Positions 44,946-56,299 of a stretch of DNA of 64,000 nt are shown piece by piece (within the stretch, counting starts at the first letter, position 1; each line of letters opens with the position of its first letter). Position numbers and translations under genes: made by a program. Origin of the DNA: Marchantia polymorpha subsp. ruderalis (Eukaryota > Streptophyta > Marchantiopsida > Marchantiales > Marchantiaceae). The DNA lies in assembly GCA_037833965.1 (NCBI GenBank), contig AP031359.1, positions 5,142,001 to 5,206,000 on the forward strand. The letters run 5' to 3'. The notes under the pieces were generated by a model that was given only the letters and a program-made list of their open reading frames with translations, did not search any database and was not told where the DNA came from.

Positions 44946-47603
44946 GAAAGGCTATGGGAATGGGAAACCGTTGCAGCGGCGGGTATACTCAAGGAGGCAA
45001 GAGCTTGGTGCCCACATTTCACGAACACATTTTGCAATCGACGCGAGATTGGGGCACGGAGGCTTGAACAAGAGACTGCAGCGATCAAATTACACACTCT
45101 AAGAGTTCTCCAAGTAGGGGATTACGAGCTCATCGTAGTGCTTTGATTATCGCAAAGATGGACTTCCAGTTGTGGGGTTGGAATTGAACGAGCGAGGCGA
45201 TGATGCAGGAGTGGGATAACAATAGATTGCCAAAGCCGTCGAGCTATCGAGGCAATCTCGATACATTGCAAATTTGGAACTAGAAGAAGGTCCTTGGTCG
45301 TTGCGCGGGGGATGATTGCAATCTTACTTTTGACAGCGAGAGTGTTAGAGTGACGAGAGAGGAGGAAAGAGCTTATGCCACTTTGTTCAAGCATCCTCGC
45401 AATGGGAAGAATGGTTATCGTACCGTTTGGTACCACGATCGATTGAGGCGAAATGTCGCAATGGCGCTGATGCAGATTCTCCGTCCGTCTTGACCCACAT
45501 ACATGATGACTTGGCAGGTTGGGTTTGTGAAGAAAGCATTGAGGGAAGATCAGATCCATTAGGCGCGCATCTTCTGGACAGCCACCCGGCAACACATTGG
45601 GCTGATTCCAGGAGGGTCCGCCTGTTACTTGTCCCCCCATTCTTGATCAATTTCTATCGAGGTACTGACTATCAAAAAGAGTAAAGACTTTCCAATTCGA
45701 GAGTTGGTATAGGAAGGAGAAAAGGTGATGACTGCCAACGAGGTCGACTTGGATCTTGAGGGCAAACCACGTAATTTGCCCAGCAGAGGAGAAAGCGGCC
45801 CAGAGGCCGACAAGACTCACAGCCAAGGAAGAGAAGGAGGATCGAGGAGGCCGCCGTAGCAGAAGAATGTTCACAACGGGCAACTCCCGTCAAAATGCAA
45901 TCGCCAAACTTTTGAGCCAAGTCAAAGATGAAGGCCATGAGGTTGATACTAGAAGAGGAGAGCAGCAAAGAGAGTAGATGTGTTGCGTTAAGAGGACGTC
46001 CCACTCGAGAAGAGGGACCAGTGGCGATTACTGTAAGAGAGAAGGAAGTACCGGCGGAGAAGAAGCTTTGGACTACGGAGGTCAGGGTGACACCTGTAAA
46101 GCCAAGCCAGGCTTCAAGGAAAGACAAAGGGAAAGCAATTTTGACTGAGGAAGTACTCTAGAGGCAGAATGAGGTTCCTTCAACGGATATAAAGATGAGA
46201 ACTCCTTGGAAAAGAACTGCTGAGATGTTGGCAGTGTCGTCGGACACTGAGGAGGACCTTGTGGCCTTGGAGGAAGTTGCATCGAAGGCCGTAGAGGAAG
46301 TAGGAGCAGCCGAGTGTGGACCATAGAAGGTGGCATCACCCCGGACTTCCACCGGAACAGTCATTTTGGAGACGGGTGAGGATCCTTCAGCGGAAGAGGC
46401 ACAGTTGCAAGCCCTCATTGCCGCTGATATGCTAAGTGTGTAGATACTTCCGTTGGTCCAGTACCTCGATCGGAAGCGGGAGAAGTATGCGGAAGCAAGC
46501 ATCACCGGGTCTTACGTGAAAATAGTACAAAACCGGACAAAAACCAAGGTAGCAGCGGCTACTGAGGTCGCCGCGAAGGAATGCAAGAGTCAGCCAGCGG
46601 AAGCAAAGTACCAGGCACTCCAGAAGAGGCGAGCTGAGGAAATTGAGAAGCGAAGGTATTCGGAGAAGGTCTGCGAGGATCTTTGTAAGGACGTGGAGAG
46701 GGCCTAGTGCGCAACGGTGGATCTTCTAAAAAATTTGGAGGCGTGCCGGACTGCTTATGACACTGAGTCACTGAGGGTGGATGAGCTGACGGCAACAGCG
46801 GAGAAGAAGGAGCAAGAGTACAAGGCTGCACGGATCTCAGACTTGGAGTTAAAAGAGAAGCTAGAGGCTCGGTGCAGCGAGCTGAGGACGCAACGGTCGC
46901 AAGCTGAGGAGCAGTTATGCGAGATGAAGACGAGATTGACGAAGGCGGAAGGGAAGAATTGGCAATTATTCAAACAGAAGCGTGATGCCTTAACTGCAAG
47001 GGTGAATCGGTGTTTATGCGGATATGTTTTATGGCAGATTGAGACGCAGAACAGTTTTTGGTTACGAGAATTCGAGCAATGTGCGGCGGAATTGATAGCA
47101 AGGAGCGGTCGAAGGTAGCGCCGGTTAGCCAAGAAGCTCAACATGTTTCCTTCTGCATTCCTCCGCACGTTTGTGAGTTGTGTATTTTGTCACTATGGGA
47201 GAGTAGCTTTGTTTGTCAAAGATACCACATATGAAGTAGAGTAGCTTATTAAGGTATTTAAAGTGGTGCATAGTGTAGTTGAGGATGTAAGCAAAGCTAT
47301 AGATTGGTTGCTTGGTGCAGCAGGCTGAGCGTGTAATCTTAAAAAATTTCCCACTTGAATATCAAGTGCAAATTCGCTTGCGACATTTGTGGTGTTTATT
47401 GGATGAATTTCAGGGTTTGGATGTGATTACACCTTGCATTTGTATTGCCTTCGGGTCAACATTTGTAGATGCTTATGGGAGTGACATGTGTGTGAGTAGT
47501 AAAACTCGTCAATAGATTGTTAATCGTGACAAGATTTGAATATCTGATGTTGTTTCTCTCTCTTTGTACCATAATGCTCCATTTTGGTATTTATCCGTTA
47601 TAA
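44946..47603 (+). pseudogene. Long LTR copy H with coiled-coil ORF (5' end missing)
   Basis: N-terminal block 1 is at 44990-45640: 'MDFQLWGWN', 'KKVLGRCAGDDCNLTFDSES', 'REEERAYATLFKHPRNGKNG', 'LRRNVAMALMQIL', 'TWQVGFV' and 'CYLSPHS'. The linker includes 'KAMRLILEEESSKESRCVAL' (45928) and 'SSDTEEDLVALEEVASKAVE' (about 46240). 'LPLVQYLDRKREKYAEASI' lies near 46450. The coiled coil is at 46510-46980, with TAG at 46705-46707, and the C-terminal block ('VNRCLCGYVLWQIE') ends at 47118. The LTR tail then runs to about 47603, whose end differs from the usual TCATTACA. At least six stops or frameshifts are present. Confidence 0.72.
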
Positions 47604-47745
47604 GATAAGGATCAGTTGAAATCCATGATTAGATACCTTTCTGCTGGAGTTAGTGTTTTCATTTACAGTCAATGAGGTTAAATTAGATAGATCATGATCT
47701 GCTAGAGTAGTAACCTCATAACGTTGTCAATTAGTGGCAAATTGA
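47604..47745. other. Short spacer between copies H and G
   Basis: About 140 bp with no feature I can name. Confidence 0.4.
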
Positions 47746-48852
47746 ATTAATAAGAAGTTGATCAAGAGTGGGGACAAGTAACAGGCGGACCCTTCTGAAA
47801 TCAGCCTGATGTGTTGCCGGGTGGCTGTCTACAGGATGCGCGCCCAATGAATGCGATCTCCCCTCAATGCTCACTCCACAAACCCAAACTGCCAAGTCAT
47901 CATGTAAGTAGGTCAAGACGGATGAAGAATTTGCATCAACGCCATCGCAACATTTTGCCTCAATTGGTCGTGGTACCAGACTGTGCTATAACCATTCTTC
48001 CCAGTGCGAGGGTGCTTGAACATAGTGACATAGGCCCTTTCTTCCTCTCTCGTCACTCGGACACTCTCGCTGTAAAAAGTAAGATCACCATCATCTCCCT
48101 TGCACCGACCAAGGACCTTCTTCCAATCCCAGATTTGCCATGTATCGGGATTGCCTCGATAGCCCGGCGGCTTCGGCAACCCATTGTTATCCCACTCGTG
48201 TACTATCGCCTCGCTTGTCCAATTCCAACCCCACAACAAGAAGTTCATCTTTGAGAGAATCAAAGCACGATAATGAGCTCGTAGTCCTACTTTGGAAACT
48301 CGTAGAGCGTGTAATTTGATTGGTTGCGCCATCGCTGCTATTTCTCGTTCGAGCCTCCGCGCCCCAATTGCGCGTCGATTGCAAAATGTGTTCGGAAAAT
48401 GTGGGCACCGAGCTCTTGACTCCTCGGGTATACCCCGCCGTCGCAACGATTTTCCATTTGTGTGAATTGAAGATGCATCCATTCAAAATTCTTTCCTGTG
48501 CGGCACTATCTTTTACGTCCCTGGGCCTCCTTCAGTGCTCATGTGACTGCGGAAGCTCCGAGGTCCTCATTTGCAATTAATGAATACCTCCGCCCGAATA
48601 CCCGCCTAGGTACTCGGAGGAACTAGGTCTTTCTACTCCCCGATCCGCTCCTCTGCATTGGGACCTTGCTAGCCTTTAAAGATTGGCGCTTCTGCTGAGG
48701 TTCCCTCAGGGTTGCTACTACTACCTCACTTCTAGCATAAAAGACCTATTCTATTCTAATCTAATTACTTCTACTCTAAAAGTTAAAAACGACGTGAATT
48801 TCAAATCCTACTACTCCGTTTCTGGGAAAAACAAAAAAACTGGCCTACCACA
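47746..48852 (-). mobile_element. Long LTR copy G, minus strand, 5' third only
   Basis: On the minus strand it starts TGTGGTAGGCCAG at 48852. It then has ~370 bp of leader and N-terminal block 1 of the ORF at 48482-47770: 'MDASSIHTNGKS' start region, 'LLWGWNWTSEAIVHEWDNNG', 'WQIWDWKKVLGRC', 'YSESVRVTREEE', 'GKNGYSTVWYHDQLRQNVAM' and 'CYLSPLLINF'. The frame 48482-47913 is unbroken for 189 codons, one of the best-kept N-terminal blocks. It is cut at about 47746. It was inserted into copy J: the bases right of 48852 continue J sequence. Confidence 0.75.
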
Positions 48853-51115
48853 ACACTATGCACCACTTAGAAAATCCGAATTGGACTCTCTACTTCAAAT
48901 GCGGTATCTTCGACAAACTGAAGCAACTTGCGCACGGTGACAATACACACAATTCACAAACGCGCGGAGGAATGCATACTAACAACTAAACACTGACTCA
49001 TGAAAAAGCCTCCCAAAGGCAAAGCCTTGGGTCTCTTTATTCACAACGAACACCCGAAGACATCACCAGCTAGCTTCAAGCCTCCATTAGGTGCAACGTC
49101 TACAGATGCGGCAATTGCCACACCCGCAGAGCTCCTCTCTACTCCTATCCCACTCAAAATCGCTGCGAGCTCTAACTCTAAATTCTCTTTAGTCTCTTCT
49201 AAACCGAAAATGAAAGAACTGACCATTCTACATAACTGCCAATGTCCTTCGGCTCCGCTGGCTTCCAATTCCTTCACTCGACGCTCCATCTCATCCAATT
49301 TCATCCACTTCAGGGTCAAGATCTCCCATTTCACATAACTGCAAAAACATCGTTCTAATATCGCGCACAATGCAGCATCCATTTGCTGTTCCAACTGCTG
49401 GACTGTCACCTTTGTCTTCGCCAACTTTGTTTAAGCCGCAACTAGCTACTCCTCAACTGTCGACAGTTGAGAACGCAATTTGTTGCAATTCGCGTCCAAT
49501 TCCTTACTACGCTCTAACTTCAAAGTCCAAGCAGCTTTGCAATCCTGCAATTCTTTCGCCTTGAGAGCCAATTCAACAACATGCGATTGATCTTGTGCCT
49601 TTAGAGTTACCGTCAGCTCCTACGCGTGCTTGAATTCTCTTGCAAATTCATTCTGAAATAATTCCAATTTGTCCTTAAGTTCCATCGTTACCTTCTGCAC
49701 ATTGCTGATGTCGAGCCGAAGGCACTTGCACTCAAGCTCGGTCTTCGTATGAAGGTTCTTCTATACTGCTTAACTTTTCCAAAGTTCTGCACACTCCAAC
49801 TCCTTATGCCGAAGTTGCTCATCCCGCTCCTACAAGGTAGCTCTCTTGGCCGCACACTCAGAAGTCAAGCTCGCCACTCTTTCTGCTACCTCCGCAGATG
49901 CTGCCATCTTTGCCTTTGTTCAACAACGCACTAACTCTACGTGGATCTTGCTAACTCTAGCTCAGCGTACTTCACCATCTTCCCATCTAAATATCTGAGT
50001 AAGGAAACTATTCGATAACTCAAATTGTCAACTACACTTAGCTCCATTGTCTTTGGTTCTTCGGCCGAAGGCCCTTCAACTCAGTCAAAATTGACGGTAC
50101 CCAAAGAAACTAGACACAAATGCATCGCTTGTGGCTCCGCGACAATCTTTTCTACTTTCGCCACCACTCGATCCAAAAACTTTTTTGACCGAATTGGGCT
50201 CCACTGCCCGCTCTTTCAACTCTACAGGTACATCCGAAGTTTTCTTACCCGAAGGCCAGAGATCTTTGGCCGAAGTCGCTGATGGTTGTTTCGAAGGCCA
50301 AAGACAATGATCCGAAGTCTTTGTCTCAGTATCACCTTCTTGTTCTTCTCCTTCCTCCAACGGGCCTTCCATGGGCCGAATGCCATTCGTTCTTCCATGA
50401 CAAATGGCATTTACTTTGACTTTATTATCAAAAGTCAAAGGCCAATTGTCTTCTGTCAGCGAATCAATCAAAGCCGAAGGCCATTCGTCTTCTGTTTCCA
50501 CTGCCTGCACTTTCATTTCAGCTCACTCCGCCGAAGTCACTAGATGCTGCAAAGTTGCTTTGCTACACCATGTACTATCTTCTTCCTCTATCCGTTGGCG
50601 TTGCACCTTTATCTTGCTTGGAGAATGCACACTCGCTATTCTCATCTGCGTAGGCCCTCAATCGATCCAGGATTTGGCCTCAAATCCTCAATCGCCACCA
50701 CTCGATCCAGGATTTGGCCCTCAATCCTGCATGCCGACCTACCATCTACAAAGTCGTAGTCCTTTGCAATCTTCGTCGCTTCTTCGCTGGTTTTTCATCA
50801 ACGTCTTCGTCCAACTTGTCCAATTTGGCCGAAGGCGATGTAGGTTCAATGTTGTCCTCCTCACTGGCAACTTCATTGCCTCCTAGCACTCCTTTGTTGT
50901 CTGCAATCTCCCTCTCGAGTGAGAATCTTTCCTGCTCTACTGCAGTCAACAACCCCATACCTCAGTAGAAATTGATGAAGAACAAAGACAGATTGTTCAT
51001 CGATCCTCCGAATATCTCTTCGATGTTCTTGCATGTAGTACTTCAGAGAATGCGAGCCCAATGAATCGGCTTTCTTGACACCGCGCGTTCCACGTACCTG
51101 ACCTGCCATGTTGCC
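48853..51115 (-). pseudogene. Long LTR copy J with coiled-coil ORF, minus strand (interrupted by G)
   Basis: Reading leftwards: N-terminal block 1 end ('TWQVRYVERA', 'SFFINF'-like words near 51000), then 'GMGLLTAVEQERFSLEREI' (50958) and the basic 'KKRRRL'. The linker (50516-50085) has repeated 'E-D-x-W-P' words such as 'TEDEWPSAL', 'TEDNWPLTF' and 'AKDLWPSGK'. Coiled-coil remnants lie at 49950-49430, and the C-terminal block at 49424-49041 ('EQQMDAALCAILERCFCSYV', 'KWMKLDEMERRVKELEASGA', 'AILSGIGVERS'). The LTR 3' region runs to 48853, where copy G starts. A partial match with copy H (47210-47275) shows what should follow. Confidence 0.7.
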
Positions 51116-51803
51116 ATGTAAGTCTGGGAAGTAAGAACAAGCAACTTTAAACTTTTAGAACAGTAGTAGTAAGAAGAAGAATAAATATGGAATTTTAGAG
51201 TAGATGCTGAGTAGGAGTATGAGATAGAAGGAATCTCAATAGGTAGACCTTGGCAAGGTAAGGTAATCTTTTAGGGTTACCCGATAAAAGAGTAAAAGGT
51301 AAGGGTAAAAATTTGGAGATTTGGCTATAGGGTAAGGTAAAGGTAGAGCCAAATACCCGCAAAACACAAAAAGGTGGACACTCTCAAAATTGTTCAAAAT
51401 GTTATTCTGCACATTCAGTTGACGATATCTAGAAAACAACAATGTAGGTTAAAGTCGAATCCGACCGCAAGAGCTATTCTGCATAATCTAGTGAGAGCAC
51501 AAAGTGTAGATAAGGAGTTAAAGGTTAAGCTCTTGCATGTGACGGCCTCCGACAGAGATGATTTGGAGAGTTTTCATTTCATCACAAAATTTTACTAAAC
51601 GGGTAAATTACCCTATTATCTCTACCATTTACCTTAAAGAGTAGACTTACTCGGTAATTCCGATGTAAAGATAACTTTTAAACCTTTAAGAATCCGTATC
51701 AGGTAACCAGGTAATTACCTAGAGGTAGAAGCAAAGGGTAAAGGTAGAAAAAAATGACACGAGTAAGTTAGAAGGTAAGGTAAAGGTGACAGCCCATGGC
51801 TTA
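51116..51803. other. GGTAA-rich stretch, no recognisable gene
   Basis: GGTAAGGTAA, GGGTAAAGG and the reverse TTACC recur on both sides (51240-51360 and 51595-51790) of an ordinary middle part (51370-51590). The first ~100 bp (51140-51220) resemble the leader of copy F near 60440-60520. The origin is unclear. Confidence 0.5.
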
Positions 51804-51944
51804 TCCGGTGTGGGGTCTACTTTTTTGTTTTTCTTTAAAAATTAACAAAACATAAACATATTTGTGTAGAAGATAGTTATATGAGTTGGAAAGAGTAGAT
51901 TTATAGGAGTTATGATAGGATTAGTTAGAATTTGTCTACGTCCG

Positions 51945-51960
51945 AAGATCTTCGGATCTT
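51945..51960 (+). other. UUCG-tetraloop hairpin in LTR 5' region (copy O)
   Basis: AAGATC-TTCG-GATCTT, the same stem and loop as at 30864-30879, about 136 bp after the LTR start and 270 bp before the ORF start. Confidence 0.8.
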
Positions 51961-52231
51961 TGTGTCTTTGGCGCAGCCTTTCATGGACGTACGAAGAGCT
52001 GCGTCTTTGGCAAAGACATCGGAATCAATTTCAAGTCATGCAACGGGCCGGACGATGCTCGCACGCGTCGGGAGTTCTACGAGGCGCGGAAGAAGGCAAT
52101 GTTAGGGCTTCAAAGTTAAAGGCAATATGAGGAGACTTTGCGCCGACATTGCGATATCAAGCAAGAACAAGCAAGAGAGAGAGGAATTGCAATCGAGCCA
52201 ACCTGCGATTAGCGAAACGCAAATTAAAGAT

Positions 52232-53927
52232 ATGGCACCCAAGAAGAGTGAGAAGGTGAGGAAATTGGTTCCCTTGAAGTTGCCTTACGAGGAATTGAGA
52301 CCTTTCAGACACGAGTTGAGGGAACTGCGGCTTGAATTCCTTTTGTGGAATTGGAATTGCGTCTTAGCGAGTATCTGCAAGGAAGTTATGGACAAGAGCA
52401 CGGTCGAAGGCGAGGAGCTCCGCGATAATCCCTTGTTGTGGACTATCAAACATTGGACAACGGTCCTGGGACCCTGTGAGAGCAGCGAAGGAGACCTGCT
52501 ATTTGAGAAGAATAGCGTAGGACTTACGTGCGGCGAGGAATTCTCTTACGGGTCTCTCTTCGAGACTGGAAGACAGGGAACGAATGGATGGAAGATTGTC
52601 GATTATAAAGATCTGAAGAGACGGGCGATCGCGTTAGGGATCATGCACATCTTACGGCTGGCGCGCACGACTTATGTGACGGCCTGGCAAGTAGGATTCT
52701 TTGAACGCATTTTGAAGAGACAGCCCGTATATTGGGCAAGGATCTTTCACGATCTTGTTTGGATGAAATGTAGGTTCCTGGTGGACAGGACCTTTTACCA
52801 ATCACATCACTCCCTTTCTGGTGAATTTCTATCGAGGGATGAGATTGCTTACGAGGGAGGAAGAGAAACGATTTCCGAGAGAGCGGGAAATCCTGACGGC
52901 TGAGTCCAGTGAAGGGACAAAAGACGAGAACCGACCCCCCTCAATTTCAACACACACAACCGCTCGAGGACCAATGCAGGTGGAGGTGGTTCAAAGACAG
53001 GAGCAGCCAGAGAGACGATTGGCAAAGAGAAGGAAGGTTGTGAGTGATGACGAGGAGGAATTGGCCCACGAGGTAAGAAGGATGGATATGGATGTAAGTG
53101 GAGCCAGGCAGCACAGAGCTCGCGCAAGACCAAAGAAGAGGGCAAAACGGAGGATGGTGACAGTTGAGGTGTCAGACAGCAGTGTGGAGAAGATTGTGGC
53201 ACCAATTGTAAACACATCCAAAGTCGCAGCTAGCGAGGTAATGCGACATGTGGAGATAGGAGTACCTTCGGAGGTGTCAATCGAAGTTCCGGCAGATATA
53301 CCGACAAAACCTTTGAAGGAGGGAACGGAATTGATAAGTCCAATTTCTCTGTCTTCGGAGCGGACACGATCTGCACAAGGCGAAGGGACACCACAGATGA
53401 AGATGAACGAGGACCTAGAGAAGGAGTTTACTTTGAGCGAGGAGATTCTTGAACAGGTTGTCGCAAGGGTAGGAGGGACGGTGGTAGAAGCCGAGAGCAT
53501 TACACTGCCGACATCTCCGGTGGAAGAGGTGAGATCCAAGAAGGGAAGAAGACTTCAGGCTAAGATGTGAAGACATTAGAAATTACATTTCCTGAATTCT
53601 TGCAGGATAGTGTAGTTCCATTGTTGAAGTACTTGGACGGGAAGAGGGGGAAGTATGCTGTAACGGAGGAGCCAGGATTCTATGTACCTATGATTAGGAA
53701 TAGGACAAAGCTCAAGAGAGCACTTAAAGTAAAGAGGGAGTGGGAGTCCGCAACTGCGTTGGTGTGAGAGAGAGAAGCCTAGCTTCGGGAGAAGAAAACT
53801 GAGTGCAAAGTACTGCAGCAGAATCTAGAGAAGGAATCCGGGCTCTGTGCAGAGTTGGAGGAGACCTGTAGAGGACTTTGTATCTCCAATGAGAATGTCC
53901 AAAAAGTAACAGTGGATTTGATAGCAA
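52232..53927 (+). pseudogene. LTR-encoded coiled-coil protein (copy O), best N-terminal block
   Basis: The ATG at 52232 starts 'MAPKKSEKVRKLVPLKLPYE'. The frame upstream is open to 52127 but differs between copies, so I chose the conserved ATG. Block 1 continues 'LRLEFLLWNWNCVLASICKE', 'TVLGPCESSEGDLLFEKNSV', 'EFSYGSLFETGRQGTNGWKI' and 'ARTTYVTAWQVGFFERILKR', then 'VYWARIFHDLVW'. A frameshift near 52790 leads to 52821-53570: 'NFYRGMRLLTREEEKRFPRE', 'RRLAKRRKVVSDDEEELAHE' and an S/T/V-rich linker. Another frameshift near 53560 gives 'DSVVPLLKYLDGKRGKYAVT' and early coiled coil, ending at TGA 53765. No signal peptide, membrane segment or catalytic motif is apparent. The Trp-rich block with R/K-rich patches could be a Gag-like or nucleic-acid-binding fold. 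Confidence 0.75.
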
Positions 53928-54479
53928 GACTGGAGAAATCCAGGGAAGCTTGTCTCAACTGTCATTTTGTCTTCGCTGTGTGTCTATGTGCTGGTGTGTG
54001 ATCCAGACATTGAGCACAGGGCGCTCTTGGTTGTCGAAGTTACCGCATCGGGAGTTGTGAGTATTCAGCTTGGATGTCTTGGGTAGCCTAGGGTTACTAC
54101 GGGATTTAAGCAAGTTAAGGTCCGAGTATTTGGGTCAGTGTGTTGAGATGTATGCAGTGTTGGGAAGTTTTCCCCCTGAAATATAAGTGTAGGATCGCTT
54201 GCGATTCTCACAGGTTTTGATTGGAAAAGGTTCAGGTTTTGAATACGGTTTTGCACTACCCTGTGAGTCTTCGGCTCTAGCTGAGTAGTGTCTTCTGGGA
54301 GTAGCATTGGCCTAAGTAAAACTTCGTAATAGAATGCTATATGGTGACAAATCGTGACTTTTGTGTTTGTTTCTGTCCTCGTGGGATCGGATCTATACCA
54401 TTATGCTCCATTTTGGTGTTTATCTGTCATTACATCCGGTTACCTTTAACCTTATCTTGCCAAGGCCTACTCGGCGTGC

Positions 54480-55095
54480 TCATTCCAAGGAGCCCAAGAA
54501 TGTGAAAAATGGACAAGAGAAACACAAGCTACGAAGGGATGCAGCGGAGCCCCTTCTTTGACAAAGGCCTAGTGCAGTCTTTGGTGAAGAGTCTTTGAAC
54601 TTCGGCGTTAGTGTGTTGGGAATTACATACGAAGGATCTAGGGCAAAGGATCCTTGGTGAAGTAAGAGATTGCGTTGCACAAGAAAGAAATTCAAACCTT
54701 TGTTCTTTCAATTCGCACGCGTCTACAATGTCGTTAGGGTGGTGGATTACACCAAGAGGAGCGCGAGCTCAGTGCCAACATTCCATGAGATTGCATTCGC
54801 AAATTGAGAGCACAACGAGGTTTGTGAGTGAAAAATTGCAGAAGCAGCGATGGGGCAAATTGAGGAAATGTGTTTGTTTTGAAGGTGCCAGAAGTGGGAT
54901 TGAGAGCTAATCGCAACGAGCTGATCGTTGCCCCGCTTGATTTCTTGTTGTGGGGCTGGAACTAAGTGTGCGCGGCGATGGTACAAGAGTGGCATGACAA
55001 TCGCGCGCCGGATGCTTATGGACTTCGAGGCAATACTGCACTCTGGACAATTGACGACTAGGAGAAGGTCCTACGATCGTGTGTAGCAATCTTGT
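54480..55095 (+). pseudogene. LTR-encoded protein, copy K (5' fragment)
   Basis: Leader-like sequence (GTGTTGGGAATTACAT region) precedes broken N-terminal block 1 words: 'PLDFLLWGWN' near 54945, 'VQEWHDN' near 54990 and 'LWTIDD' near 55050. The text follows copy F (60660-61130) closely. It is cut at about 55095. Confidence 0.55.
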
Positions 55096-56299
55096 AAATT
55101 AGTATTCCTTCGGCTTGCATCTAATTTGCGTTAAATGCGCTCTAGAGCAAACCGCTCCAATTTTGTTCCCACATAGACCTACAGTTTTCTTCTAAATCCA
55201 ATAGAAACCTCTCCTATACTCCCTGAAGATGTACCTTTTTGGATGTTACACTGATCCAAATTGTTCTCGATCCCGATGAAACTAAACCTGAAACTTTAAC
55301 TTTTTGCCAAAGTTTTAAACAAGTGGCTGGAACCACTGAGCAATTGATTTAGAGTGGCCAATTTCACCATTGACCCGGAAATTTTAAGTGATCGGATCCT
55401 CACTGCCCCATATGTTTTAAGTGACTAGACACCCACTATCTCCTAACCCGCTACTCGATATTTTAGTAATTGCAATTGATCTACTCTCACATGCTTTTAC
55501 GCCTTTGATGGGGGAATTTTGGCCTTAGCTCAAAATCTGGAACACAAGCAATCGTGCGCTAAACACCACTATGAACACCGCGCAATGCGTCTCCTCCTCT
55601 CTAAGCTACTTCAGACTTCTGGATTGAACTAGGTTCTCCCGCCTGCATCCGCCTCCAATAGCTCCGGTGATCTCTTGCTATCGATTCCAACCGGCTCTCC
55701 TCCAGATATATCTACGAGAGAATAAACAAAGTAGAAGATATACAACATTTCTCCACAACGGACCTTGCCGCAAAACTCATGCCTTGTATCTTGTCACAAA
55801 AGAACCACTTTTCTTTGCTGATTGGAAAGTACACAAACTCCACACGAAAAACAAGATACTAAACTACTAAGCTGCTTGGCTCAAAATACTAATTTCTATA
55901 TAACCTTATCCAAAAAAAGCCTCACTGGAAATTCCCGGAGATCAAGGACATGAGCCCGTGTTGACCCTAAATTTTAAACCCTAATACTCCAAACCTTAAT
56001 GGCAACTTCCGGCGCACTGTCTTGGTTTCGGTCGGGGGCAAAAATATCCATGTGGAAGCTTCTAGGGAGGCTTCTTCTCCTTCAAACCGTCCGCTTCCGG
56101 TTGTCTTCGGCTTCAAAGTTTTGACCTTCTTCTCCAAATTGGATTCTGGCCTCTTTATTAGTATCGTCCTTTAGCCGCTATTTGAGTTTAAGGAGCTCCA
56201 CTGGACACCTAACTCCTAATTGTATTAACTAACCTAATTCTAGCATAATACTACCTAGCCTAGTTCTTATTCATTTCTTTTGTCCAGTTTGTTAGTACA
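55096..56299. other. Mixed repeat remnants, no recognisable gene
   Basis: Bases 55101-55200 resemble 35168-35265, the terminal part of the minus-strand long LTR, so a minus-oriented LTR end fragment is present. The remainder to 56299 shows no domain. Confidence 0.5.

Larger units (their letters stand above)
51809..54434 (+). mobile_element. Solo long LTR copy O, with exact 5-bp target duplication
   Basis: It begins TGTGGGGTCTAC at 51809 and ends TCATTACA at 54434, flanked by TCCGG at 51804-51808 and 54435-54439. The start sequence occurs once and the end sequence once, so this is one LTR (2,626 bp) and not a two-LTR element. The ORF start codon is 423 bp inside. The 3' part of the coiled coil and the C-terminal block are deleted (join near 53945). 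This copy is the clearest proof that the ORF lies within LTR borders. Confidence 0.9.

Noticed and set aside
51268..51282. Plant telomere repeat (TTTAGGG)
   Set aside because: Only one copy occurs within a GGTAA-rich stretch; there is no array.
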